The notes under the pieces were generated by a model. The model made no database searches and had not been told where the DNA came from. It saw only the letters and a program-made list of their open reading frames with translations. Below are positions 6,254 to 13,414 of a stretch of DNA of 13,414 nt, piece after piece; within the stretch, counting starts at the first letter, position 1; every line of letters begins with the position of its first letter. Position numbers and translations under genes: made by a program. Origin of the DNA: an archaeon (GTDB lineage: Archaea; Asgardarchaeota; Hermodarchaeia; Hermodarchaeales; Hermodarchaeaceae); NCBI GenBank assembly GCA_016550395.1, contig JABXGY010000317.1, positions 1 through 13,414 on the forward strand. Direction: 5' to 3'.

Positions 6254-9142
6254 ATGACACCTAGGCAAGAGCTATCACCCTTAGTATTTCGTAAGCTACG
6301 CCTAGTGAACTTTGTAATTCACCGTGACACAACCATTCAATTAGATAATGCTCCCATCACTTTGATCACGGGTTCGAATGGTAGTGGAAAAACGCTCATT
6401 CTCGATGCATTACTTTTTGCCATTGGGGTTGATTCTCGCCGAGCTCAACGGCAACGAAACGCGGCCTTCATTGGACGGTTTGATAAACATGCCGAAGTTA
6501 ATTTAGAACTCAATAACTTCCAACTTAATGGTCGGCGCGTCTTACGGAGCCCAGATTCAAGTTTATCAAAGCTTCTTGATCGTGACATAGTGACGATTCG
6601 CCTTCGAATTTACCCAAGTAATCGCATTGCCTATTGGCTCAATGAGCAACGGTCCATCAACGGTCACCAGATAACTAGGACGGATATTCGGAAACTCTTT
6701 CGGGCAGCAGGTATTTTTGGCGACTCTCCTTTAGCTGTTACAGAAGCGGAAACTTTAGACCATTTTGCCTCACAATCTCCTCGCCGCAAATTCGAGACTT
6801 TACTCAATGAAACTGGATTACGAAACTGGATGGAAAAGCTTGAGGAAGCCCGACTTTTAGTCCTTCAAGCCCAGGCAAATGTCAAACCCCTTCAATATCG
6901 CATTCGACACGAGGAACAACGCCTCCAACTATTGAAAACCGCCTATGAAGCCTTTCAACAAAAACAACAACTCCAAGAACGCCTCCAAGAACTTGACCTT
7001 GAAGCAGCTTGGTCAGAAGTAGCTTATCGAGAAGGATTGGCTGAACAACTGCAATCGCAGATCAAGGAAATTCAAACCCAATTTACTATAGAACATGAAA
7101 AATTAACAAAGCTTGACAATCGAAGAGCTGAACTCGTTTCAAAGTATGAAGCTGTTCAACAACAACGACAGAAACTTCAAACCATAATGGAGACAGTTCG
7201 CGATCAACAAATGCAAGCACAAGGCCATCGGTTAGCACTCGAAAACGAACTAACCAGTGTCAAGAACCAAATGGAACGATACACAACAACCAAGCGACGA
7301 AAACCTAAGAAAACCAAACACGAGACGTTACAACGCGAACTTGGCACTTTCATCAAAGAACGTGATGACCTTGATGATCAGTTAGACAATTTGCGTCAAG
7401 ACATCGCTTTCACGGAAGAGGAATTATTCGCCAAGCCACAACGGTACCCACGTTTCGAAGAAAGTATCCTGCGTGCCTGTCAACGATATCGTGAAGAATT
7501 GGATAATATCACACTATCCGACTTAGTGATTGGACCTCTCTTCTCGCTTATACGAATGAAACAAGATTATGAGCAATATGAAACTGCAGTCAAGCTCGCA
7601 ATGGGTCGGTACACCTACGCATTCATTGCCTTGGATCGTAACGCATTCAAGGAAGCCAAGATCTTATTTGACCGCCTTTGGCCTTCGGAAAAACCAGATT
7701 TAGTAGTAGCTCGGACCAACCCAACAACAGCAGTAACCCGTGGTCGTCCTGAAGTATCTCCACCTGTTTTTGGTTGGGCTGCAGATTTAATTGAAGGAGA
7801 TGTTTATGCCGTTAGTTTTCTAAGTCGTGTAGTTAATACTGCAGTCGCCGAAGAATCTGCAGACCCTAACGAATTAGTTGATGCCACCCAACAACTGAAT
7901 GGAAATATCATAACAAGTGATGGAGCAAGTTTTTACTTGCGAATTGGTGCGTTTGCTCGACCCCCTCGCCCAGTTACCGTTCGTTTATCAACTTCTCTTC
8001 GTGAATTAGGACTGACACAGGAAAGTAGTATAATTAGACAAAAACTTCGAAACTCACGGGAAGAAGAAGCCCGTTTAATGCAAGACCGAATGCGTCTGAA
8101 TTCTGAAATAAGTCAACTACGCTTACAGCTTCAGGATTTACAGCAAGTAAGTTCCGCTACATTGCCTGATGATGAACGCACCTCCATTCTTGTAGACTTA
8201 GAACGGCGTGCAGCAGATCTTCAACAGCAGATACTAGAATTAGATACGCAATGTGATACTCTTGCCCAAGAGGGTCAAGCCTGTAATTCCGATATGCTTC
8301 CCTTAATTTCTCGAATACAAAAATTGGACAGGCAATTAGAAAACATAGATCATCGCCGATCTCAGCGGATGGCTGAAGTTGACCGAATCACAGATGAGCT
8401 CCGTCAACGTGAGGAAGAATTATCGCACCTCAATATACAAGTGAAAGAGTTTCGAAAACATGCAGAGACACTGGGAAATCGTCCTGTAAGCGTACGAACA
8501 CCTTCTGCGGTTAGAGACGAACAATTACAACTACAGGCAATGATTGAAACGATAACAGCCACAGCAGAAGACCGTCATGCCTTCGAAGCACAAGAAGAAA
8601 TTGTCCAACAACTTCATGATTACCTAAAGGAGCGTAAACTACATCTAGAAAATCTGATGACCGATGTAGATCGGCGCTTAACCAAATGGCGAGAAGAACT
8701 CGAAACAACAATCGAGAAATTAAACCAGCGAATGAATCAGCTCCTCAGTCACTTCCTCAAACAAGTGAAACTCCTTGTTCGGTATCCTGATGAACCAAGC
8801 CGAGCAGAACTGAATCTTCAACTAGCGATTAACCAGAAAGGACAATGGCGAACCTATCAAGAGATGTCTGGGGGCGAGCGGGTCTTAGCCACTCAAACCT
8901 TTATCCTCGCACTTCACACCTTAGCGAAAAGCCCTCTGCACGTTATTGATGAATTCACCCAACGATTAGACGAAGCTAGTCGGGCCGCAGTTCTTAGTGT
9001 GGTTCAACGTACTCTCGACTTAACTCACACTGAGACGATCATTCACCCCCAGTTTTTACTTATGGCTCCCTCTACCGTTGGTCTTCAGATTCCAGAGACT
9101 ATGCATCATCTCATTTTACTCAAAGGACAGGTGAAACAGTGA
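6254..9142 (+). CDS. Smc5-like SMC ATPase
   Basis: This 962-residue protein has the full SMC architecture. The N-terminal head has Walker A GSNGSGKT (40-47). A coiled-coil arm spans about 185-405, a hinge about 415-575 (LVIGPLFSLIRM, then YETAVKLAMGRYTYAFIAL), and a second arm about 585-835. The C-terminal head has signature MSGGER (871-876), Walker B LHVIDEF (895-901) and a D-loop-like TQRLDE. It is somewhat shorter than typical Smc5. Several details fit the Smc5 branch as I recall it: VIDE followed by xTQ/NQ in place of LDE, the SGGER...LALH..A.SP stretch, and a C-terminal FLLMAPSTVG resembling Smc5 FFITPK. The expected Q-loop region reads AVTEAETLDHFASQSP, without a clear Gln. No CxxC zinc hook is present, so it is not Rad50. 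It probably forms a homodimer, since no second SMC is here, and pairs with the next two gene products on DNA. Confidence 0.93.
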   Translation: MTPRQELSPLVFRKLRLVNFVIHRDTTIQLDNAPITLITGSNGSGKTLILDALLFAIGVDSRRAQRQRNAAFIGRFDKHAEVNLELNNFQLNGRRVLRSPDSSLSKLLDRDIVTIRLRIYPSNRIAYWLNEQRSINGHQITRTDIRKLFRAAGIFGDSPLAVTEAETLDHFASQSPRRKFETLLNETGLRNWMEKLEEARLLVLQAQANVKPLQYRIRHEEQRLQLLKTAYEAFQQKQQLQERLQELDLEAAWSEVAYREGLAEQLQSQIKEIQTQFTIEHEKLTKLDNRRAELVSKYEAVQQQRQKLQTIMETVRDQQMQAQGHRLALENELTSVKNQMERYTTTKRRKPKKTKHETLQRELGTFIKERDDLDDQLDNLRQDIAFTEEELFAKPQRYPRFEESILRACQRYREELDNITLSDLVIGPLFSLIRMKQDYEQYETAVKLAMGRYTYAFIALDRNAFKEAKILFDRLWPSEKPDLVVARTNPTTAVTRGRPEVSPPVFGWAADLIEGDVYAVSFLSRVVNTAVAEESADPNELVDATQQLNGNIITSDGASFYLRIGAFARPPRPVTVRLSTSLRELGLTQESSIIRQKLRNSREEEARLMQDRMRLNSEISQLRLQLQDLQQVSSATLPDDERTSILVDLERRAADLQQQILELDTQCDTLAQEGQACNSDMLPLISRIQKLDRQLENIDHRRSQRMAEVDRITDELRQREEELSHLNIQVKEFRKHAETLGNRPVSVRTPSAVRDEQLQLQAMIETITATAEDRHAFEAQEEIVQQLHDYLKERKLHLENLMTDVDRRLTKWREELETTIEKLNQRMNQLLSHFLKQVKLLVRYPDEPSRAELNLQLAINQKGQWRTYQEMSGGERVLATQTFILALHTLAKSPLHVIDEFTQRLDEASRAAVLSVVQRTLDLTHTETIIHPQFLLMAPSTVGLQIPETMHHLILLKGQVKQ

Positions 9143-9936
9143 TGGATACTAATGATACCTCAGTACATCGCCGTGTTTTTCCTGATCGGAATATCTGGCG
9201 AGACACCTCGAAACGAAATTACAAGAAAAATCGTATACACTCTTATGGTACAAAGAGTGTCATCATTACCCTCTGGGATTTAACGAAGAAATACGAAATT
9301 GCCTTGAAGCACCAAGAGGTATTCCCGATAAAGGAGTCTGAGATTGACCGCGAAGAAGTCACTGATGCATTTCGTCTCTTGGAAACTCCATGGGAACGGA
9401 ATCTTGATGGTCGATTTTATCATACTCTTTCTACTATGGTACATCGTCGTGATTCTCAATTTGCTACCCCTGAAATCACATCCGCGGAATGGATTCATCA
9501 TTTCGCAAATGAAGTCAAACGTCGGGCAACTCCCTTACTTTTTCTTATTAGCCCCGAGCGATCCGTACCACCTTTTGATTTACCACTAGTTGATACTCCT
9601 GTCACTCTAGCTGAACCACCTTCCCGGGATGACCGCATCGCGATGCAGAAGCATAAAGTTCCATTCGAAGAAGTGTCATTCATTTCATTAGAAACCCGGC
9701 GGAGTAACTTAGTCAAACGTTTACAGGGAAAACGATTCAAGTACTCGGAGTTAGCGGACCATCTCTCCAATTGGGAACTTGACCTTCTAAGCCAGATGAT
9801 CCGGGATAATTCCTTACCAGCGATTTTTGATAAAACCTCAGTAACGTTTCGTGAGGTATCTTATTCCAAATCAGATCCTGCATTCTCAGCTGTAGCAATT
9901 GCAGCAAAGACTTACGAGGAGGTCACGTCGCAATGA
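9139..9936 (+). CDS. Candidate kleisin subunit of the SMC complex
   Basis: A protein of about 265 residues that I do not recognise by sequence. Position is the main clue: it lies between the SMC and KITE genes with 1-4 bp overlaps at both ends, the usual place of a kleisin (Nse4/ScpA/MukF class). The visible layout is compatible. A basic N-terminus (about 1-40) leads to a helical region (VIITLWDLTKKYEIAL to LLETPWE). A proline-rich linker spans about 139-165, and a C-terminal helical plus strand region about 180-240 (LVKRLQGKRFKYSELADHL, then SVTFREVSY) could be the winged helix that binds an SMC head. The GTG at 9139 overlaps the SMC stop as GTGA. The ATG at 9142, with GGTGA 7 bp upstream, is equally likely and loses one residue. 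The kleisin call is inference and needs structure prediction. Confidence 0.55.
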   Translation: MMDTNDTSVHRRVFPDRNIWRDTSKRNYKKNRIHSYGTKSVIITLWDLTKKYEIALKHQEVFPIKESEIDREEVTDAFRLLETPWERNLDGRFYHTLSTMVHRRDSQFATPEITSAEWIHHFANEVKRRATPLLFLISPERSVPPFDLPLVDTPVTLAEPPSRDDRIAMQKHKVPFEEVSFISLETRRSNLVKRLQGKRFKYSELADHLSNWELDLLSQMIRDNSLPAIFDKTSVTFREVSYSKSDPAFSAVAIAAKTYEEVTSQ

Positions 9937-10574
9937 CAGCGGATCCAGCAGAACCTAAAGATACAGCTCTTCCTGTAGAAGAAGCAAAAGATGAAGAACT
10001 GGAACAACGCCATCTTTTAGGTCAACTCTTTGCTGCTCTCACGGCTCGATATCGTGATGATGATGGACATCTGAATGTAGGGGTAAAACGTCAGGATTTA
10101 CTTGAAGCACTCCACGTAAACAAGACTGGGTTAAACCAGCTTCTCGACCTGCTCCGTCAACAAATTACATCGCTCGGATTGGAACTTGTTGAATATCGCC
10201 TTGGTCGAGAAACCCTCTATTGCATTCGAACACTCTATGGTGTTCCCGGTGAGCTCACAGATCCTGAATATGCAGTCTTAGGCGTCATTATTGCCACCAT
10301 TGAGCAGGCAAGCAAAAGACGTCGCCCTCGTCGAATTGCTACAAAAGATCTCGAAACTATGTTGGTGGCTCGGGGGAGAATTTCCCGATACCAACTAGAT
10401 CGAATTCTACGCCGACTCATCGAATTAGGTTATATCATCCGAACTGCTCGACGCATCGCCTATGGGTCACGATTAGAACTAGAATTTGATGCCGAACGCC
10501 GTGAAGCCATTGCGAGTGCTGCCACAATATACCTCGCTGGGGCGATGGGTCAATCTGAAGGTGACACTGAATGA
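9933..10574 (+). CDS. KITE-type tandem winged-helix protein (Nse3/ScpB-like)
   Basis: This 213-residue protein has an acidic, disordered N-terminus (about 1-25) and two predicted winged-helix domains. The first is at about 27-102 and includes HLLGQLFAALTARY, DLLEALHVNKTGLNQLLDLL and LGLELVEYRLGRETLYCI. The second is at about 108-187: LTDPEYAVLGVIIATI, DLETMLVARGRISRYQLDRIL and LIELGYIIRTARRI. This order, with a GLELVEY wing and a linker beginning LTDPE, matches KITE proteins (ScpB of bacteria and archaea, Nse1 and Nse3/MAGE of Smc5/6), which bind the kleisin. Sequence alone does not separate ScpB-like from Nse3-like. A strong GAGGAGGTCA site precedes the ATG, which overlaps the previous stop by 4 bp; its own stop overlaps the next start by 4 bp. 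It most likely forms a dimer on the candidate kleisin. Confidence 0.75.
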   Translation: MTADPAEPKDTALPVEEAKDEELEQRHLLGQLFAALTARYRDDDGHLNVGVKRQDLLEALHVNKTGLNQLLDLLRQQITSLGLELVEYRLGRETLYCIRTLYGVPGELTDPEYAVLGVIIATIEQASKRRRPRRIATKDLETMLVARGRISRYQLDRILRRLIELGYIIRTARRIAYGSRLELEFDAERREAIASAATIYLAGAMGQSEGDTE

Positions 10575-11032
10575 AACTTGATTTATCAACGGTGGGCATC
10601 TCCTGTGTTGCTTGTGGGACACGGACTACCTTAGAACACGCTATCCAAGAAGGCTGGCATCAATGTGTTCGGTGTCAATTTTTCATAGATCCCCAATGCT
10701 TTCACATCGTTCAAACTACAATGGGGGGTGTTTGTCCAGCATTCAGTCAAGGAGTACCACGTCACACATTGCAACCTGCGGATATCCCCTCTGAACAAAT
10801 CTTAATCTTTGTGAAAGATCAGTATCAGAAAGGTCGTGTCGGAGCGCTCATAGACAATCTCTTTTATACACAACGCTCCCCACTTATTCCACCTCAACAT
10901 GACTCGAAATATAAAGGACTATCCGAAGAGCCGTTGACCCGTGAAGAGATTTGGCAGCGTTATGGCTTGGTTTTGGTACGAAGGGCTCATGGAAAATGGG
11001 TCACTTGGGAAAAAATTCTATTCGAAGCCTAA
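10571..11032 (+). CDS. RING-like zinc protein in SMC operon, paralogue of the Ubl-operon protein
   Basis: This 153-residue protein has an N-terminal zinc module with C12-C15, C32-C35, C43 and C55: CVAC-x16-CVRC-x7-C-x11-C. The module aligns with residues 11-53 of the protein at 4249-4641, sharing CVAC, Leu and Ala before a Trp, then CxxC, PxC, and a Gly before CP. Two cysteines at the third site of the other protein are reduced to one here. The C-terminal about 70 residues are probably folded (LTREEIWQRYGLVLVRRA, GKWVTWEKIL). A hydrophobic stretch EQILIFVKD lies at 75-83. GAAGGTGA precedes the ATG, which overlaps the KITE stop by 4 bp. By position it is the SMC complex's zinc or E3-like subunit, as the RING of Nse1 is in Smc5/6; this comparison is inference. 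Its 3' end overlaps the convergent deacetylase gene by 15 bp. Confidence 0.8.
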   Translation: MKLDLSTVGISCVACGTRTTLEHAIQEGWHQCVRCQFFIDPQCFHIVQTTMGGVCPAFSQGVPRHTLQPADIPSEQILIFVKDQYQKGRVGALIDNLFYTQRSPLIPPQHDSKYKGLSEEPLTREEIWQRYGLVLVRRAHGKWVTWEKILFEA

Positions 11033-12007
11033 TTCAACGAGGATAGTATCCACAAGTTTTCGAGCTATGGTTTTCGTTTCCTCTGACTCTGTTTTTGGTT
11101 CATCTTTTTCATCCTCAGCTAACAGAGGTAATCCAGCTAGACTTCGGATTATACTAGATATTGCATGTTGAGCTACAAATATTTCTGACCCCCCTGATAA
11201 TAAAACTACTAATCTCCCCGAGCAAATTTCATCGGCTGTTTGCATCAGAATCTGAGTCATTATTGGAAATGCATGAAGCGAGAGATTAAAACCACCATAA
11301 TCCAATGCATGTGCATCATGGCCCATGTTCCAAAGAATCATCTCCGCTTTACTTTCACGTGCTAAAGGCGGAACTAGACGACGGACCGCTTCTATGAAGG
11401 AACCATCACTACAATTACTTGGAAATGGCACATCCACATGCCGCTTAGACTGTACCTCATATCGTTCCCGAAAACTCGCCTCAAAGTTCAAATGAAATAC
11501 TCCATTATCATCCCCTAGTATGTCACGTGTTCCATCTCCAGGATGGGGATCAGTATCTACAATTAGAAATTGCTTCACATCATGTTTTTGTTGTAGATTT
11601 CGTATCAGGAGGGCCGAATTATTATAATAACAAAAACCCCAAAAGGAATCTTGGCTGGCATGATGTCCAGCACATCCCGTAAATGCAAAGGCATTTCTAG
11701 CTTCTCCTAGCCACACCCCCTCACCTGCACGAACTGCCGCACCAGCAGAGACCAATGAAGCGGCGTCGTACCCAGAATTCTTCACCCGCTGAATATGATC
11801 CTTAGTGTGCACCTGAACAAGTAAATCTCGAGAAACATCCAATGCTTGCTCTACTTTCACATGAGATAAATCAAGAGTTCCAGTTTCGCGTAAATAATCA
11901 AAGGCTGGTTGTAGACGACCAGCTAGAACTGGATAACCTTTAGCAGCCATGAGTGTATGATATAATACAAGGGTTGGCTTATTGGATGATGCAAGCCTAT
12001 TGGTCAT
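11018..12007 (-). CDS. Histone deacetylase-fold amidohydrolase (HDAC/AcuC/APAH superfamily)
   Basis: This 329-residue protein spans the arginase-like deacetylase fold. The general-base pair is H115-H116 in GCAGHHAS. GFCYYNN (124-130) is diagnostic. Zinc ligands D153 and H155 lie in VDTDPHPGDGT and D231 in MGHDAHALD. The glycine loop LSGGSEI (270-276) lies where active enzymes have GGY, so the transition-state Tyr appears to be Ser. The second His of the usual HHG is Pro. Zinc binding is expected, but activity may be weak or on unusual substrates, as in class IIa HDACs where Tyr is also lost. The C-terminal about 30 residues are charged, rich in Lys, Glu and Asp. GGTGAT lies about 6 bp before the ATG at 12007. 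It is divergent from the acetyltransferase gene, so a functional acetylation/deacetylation pair is possible. Confidence 0.9.
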   Translation of the reverse strand: MTNRLASSNKPTLVLYHTLMAAKGYPVLAGRLQPAFDYLRETGTLDLSHVKVEQALDVSRDLLVQVHTKDHIQRVKNSGYDAASLVSAGAAVRAGEGVWLGEARNAFAFTGCAGHHASQDSFWGFCYYNNSALLIRNLQQKHDVKQFLIVDTDPHPGDGTRDILGDDNGVFHLNFEASFRERYEVQSKRHVDVPFPSNCSDGSFIEAVRRLVPPLARESKAEMILWNMGHDAHALDYGGFNLSLHAFPIMTQILMQTADEICSGRLVVLLSGGSEIFVAQHAISSIIRSLAGLPLLAEDEKDEPKTESEETKTIARKLVDTILVELGFE

Positions 12008-12047
12008 TTTATCACCTTGCTGAAATGTTTTGTGAGCGAGTTCTCCG

Positions 12048-12076
12048 GTCTTTCACCAATCTAATGGATGAAAGAC
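12048..12076. promoter_or_regulatory. Inverted repeat (11-bp arms, one bulged base): operator or hairpin
   Basis: GTCTTTCA (12048-12055) and TGAAAGAC (12069-12076) are perfect inverted copies. Inside them CCA and TGG also pair around a 6-base loop ATCTAA, with one unpaired A at 12068. The repeat ends where a TATA-like CTATATCA (12076-12083) begins, between the two divergent genes. A repressor site controlling both is more likely than a terminator, since no T-run follows. Confidence 0.55.
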
Positions 12077-12083
12077 TATATCA
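12076..12083 (+). promoter_or_regulatory. Candidate TATA box for the GNAT gene
   Basis: CTATATCA lies about 57-64 bp before the GTG start, which would give a leader of roughly 30-35 bases. Because TATATC is nearly symmetric it could also serve the divergent deacetylase gene. It directly abuts the inverted repeat. The call is based on sequence likeness only. Confidence 0.35.
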
Positions 12084-12139
12084 GGTTGAGCACCTGTAAT
12101 GAACCACCAAAAATAAGTCAAACGAACCGGTGATGAATC

Positions 12140-13339
12140 GTGGAAATCCGCAATTTATCAGAGAAGGAACGTATTGAGGCCCGAAGGTTACACCGATATG
12201 CCTTCGGTGAATGGTCAGATAAAGAAGTGAAAAATGAAGAGATTACCTATCTTGACCCCTCACAAACAATCGGGCTCTTCGATGATGCAGGGACTCTCAT
12301 CTCGACCGTTGCAGTAATCGATTTCAAACAATGTATTCGTGGTGTCAGTAAGCGGATGGGTGGAATCGCTGAAGTGAGTACTTATCCGGAGGGACGGTAT
12401 CAGGGGAATATTCGAAAACTGATGCAGTATGCCTTTGACCAAATGCAACAAAACGGCTTCTCAGTGAGTATGCTCGCACCGTTCAAGGATTCTTATTACG
12501 AAAAATTTGACTACACCAAAGCGAATGCGCCATATATAGTAGGCGCTTCACAACTTGCGATTCGTCATTACCTCTCGATAGATCCGGGTTCTGATTGGGT
12601 TATCGAAAGACATCGAGCTCAGGATGTACAAAAAGAGTATACAAAATATTTCACTCGTTTTCCATTTCCTAGCTATCATGGCTTTGTTACCTTTACAGAG
12701 TTGAAACCGAAAAACTGGAAGGACCGGTGCAAGGATTCTCTGGTCGTGTTCGTCAAGCGGAATGGAAAAACCGAAGGGATGAGCCGTTATCGAATACAAC
12801 GTAAAGATCCCCGTGATGAGTCAACCCAAGAACTCCATATCATTGATTTCTACTGGAATAGCCTGCCTGCCCAATCAGTATTGTTAAACTTCTTTGCGAA
12901 ACATGTTGACCAGATTAGCAAAGTCTGGATTCATGCTCCCTTTGATACAATGGTCGAACATTGGTTCAAAGATGATATCATTGAAATCAAACGGCATATG
13001 CCCTGGATGGTTCGAGTAATTGATGTTGAACAAGCACTTATGGGTCTGCCTGCAAAGGGTGAAGATGAGTTTCGCATTCGTGTCACTGACAAGATGTGTG
13101 ATTGGAATAATCAAATCTTTGTGATTCGCTCAGAAAAGGACTTACTTCAAGCTCGTCCTGCCTCAGGAAATCCCTCAGCTGTTATGACCATCAAAGGGCT
13201 TTCAGCCCTTGTATATGGAACCCAATCTCTCGAGGAACTCGAACATCTGGGCTTGTTACAAATCAAAGAAGAATGGGTAAAGCATACCCTTCAACGATGG
13301 TTCACTCAGCTACCCATCTATAGCACCATCTATTTTTAA
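12140..13339 (+). CDS. Eis-family GNAT N-acetyltransferase
   Basis: This 399-residue protein matches the Eis family in size and layout. An N-terminal GNAT domain has beta strands ISTVAVIDFKQC and MGGIAEVSTYPEGR, and then the acetyl-CoA loop RYQGNIRKLM. MLAPFKDSYYEKFDY follows, as in the Eis 'L.P....Y..fGY' segment. A second degenerate GNAT region leads to a C-terminal SCP2-like domain (FRIRVTDKMCDWN, then AVMTIKGLSALVYGTQSLEEL). The protein ends in aromatic IYF, consistent with the family's habit of a C-terminal residue reaching the active site. Known Eis enzymes acetylate lysine side chains or amines of small molecules; the substrate here is unknown. Translation starts at GTG, with GGTGAT about 6 bp upstream. 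An ATG at 12133 is out of frame. Confidence 0.9.
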   Translation: MEIRNLSEKERIEARRLHRYAFGEWSDKEVKNEEITYLDPSQTIGLFDDAGTLISTVAVIDFKQCIRGVSKRMGGIAEVSTYPEGRYQGNIRKLMQYAFDQMQQNGFSVSMLAPFKDSYYEKFDYTKANAPYIVGASQLAIRHYLSIDPGSDWVIERHRAQDVQKEYTKYFTRFPFPSYHGFVTFTELKPKNWKDRCKDSLVVFVKRNGKTEGMSRYRIQRKDPRDESTQELHIIDFYWNSLPAQSVLLNFFAKHVDQISKVWIHAPFDTMVEHWFKDDIIEIKRHMPWMVRVIDVEQALMGLPAKGEDEFRIRVTDKMCDWNNQIFVIRSEKDLLQARPASGNPSAVMTIKGLSALVYGTQSLEELEHLGLLQIKEEWVKHTLQRWFTQLPIYSTIYF

Positions 13340-13414
13340 CAGAACGGATTTTAAGGTGAGGTTTTTTAGGCTAGAAGGTTGTTGAGGTACCTTCAAATGT
13401 TCAGGGGTGAAAAA
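13340..13414 (+). terminator. T-rich region after the GNAT gene, possible archaeal terminator
   Basis: The gene ends in ATTTTTAA, and a second run TTTTTT lies at 13362-13367 without an obvious hairpin. Archaeal termination often uses such T-runs alone. Nothing else is recognisable up to the window end. Confidence 0.35.

Noticed and set aside
7500..7980. Rad50-type protein
   Set aside because: The middle of the coiled coil has no CxxC zinc hook. It has a recognisable SMC hinge domain instead.
8511..8711. Minus-strand open frame within the SMC coiled coil
   Set aside because: It is the antisense of a coiled-coil repeat region, with no ribosome-binding site or domain.
6254..11032. Wadjet (JetABCD) or MksBEF system
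   Set aside because: Those place kleisin and KITE before the SMC, and Wadjet adds a JetD nuclease with a Toprim domain. Here the SMC comes first, the last gene encodes a zinc protein and no JetD-like gene is present.
1..13414. tRNA, rRNA, CRISPR array or insertion sequence
   Set aside because: I saw no cloverleaf, regular spaced repeat, transposase or terminal inverted repeats on either strand.

Overview
The window is a compact, gene-dense stretch of an archaeal chromosome. Genes are joined by 1-11 bp overlaps, Shine-Dalgarno sites of the GGTGAT/GAGG type are common, gaps are short and AT-rich with TATA-like boxes, and GTG starts occur. An SMC of Smc5-like type next to a complete ubiquitin-like (Ubl) conjugation set suggests an Asgard archaeon or a related ubiquitin-bearing archaeal lineage. 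That placement is inference; no RNA or ribosomal gene is present to test it.

Layout: (1) 1-1020, flank: the 3' end of a superfamily 2 helicase-like gene and a convergent small membrane protein. (2) 1140-2634, plus strand: a JAMM/JAB metallopeptidase overlapping an E1-like adenylating enzyme. (3) 6013-2648, minus strand: a five-gene operon of Ubl protein, E2-like protein, small acidic protein, RING-like zinc protein and transglutaminase-fold peptidase, converging on the E1 gene. (4) 6254-11032, plus strand, divergent from the Ubl operon: a four-gene operon with 1-4 bp overlaps encoding an Smc5-like SMC ATPase, a candidate kleisin, a KITE-type tandem winged-helix protein and a second RING-like zinc protein. 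(5) 11018-13339, flank: a histone-deacetylase-fold hydrolase and a divergent Eis-type GNAT acetyltransferase, with a hairpin or operator-like inverted repeat between them.

The main result is that a full Ubl cascade (modifier, E1, E2, two related RING-like proteins, JAMM peptidase) is interleaved with a complete SMC-kleisin-KITE set. The two halves are tied by homologous zinc domains, one in each operon. The parts list recalls the eukaryotic Smc5/6-Nse complex, in which SMC proteins, the kleisin Nse4, the KITE proteins Nse1/Nse3, a RING (Nse1) and a SUMO ligase (Nse2) work together. Three consecutive proteins of the Ubl operon also carry short I/V-rich motifs next to acidic residues. These resemble SUMO-interacting motifs and could dock the Ubl. 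I infer a DNA-organising or DNA-repair (or anti-mobile-element) SMC machine that is modified by, or directs, Ubl conjugation. The JAMM enzyme and possibly the transglutaminase-fold enzyme would mature or remove the modifier.
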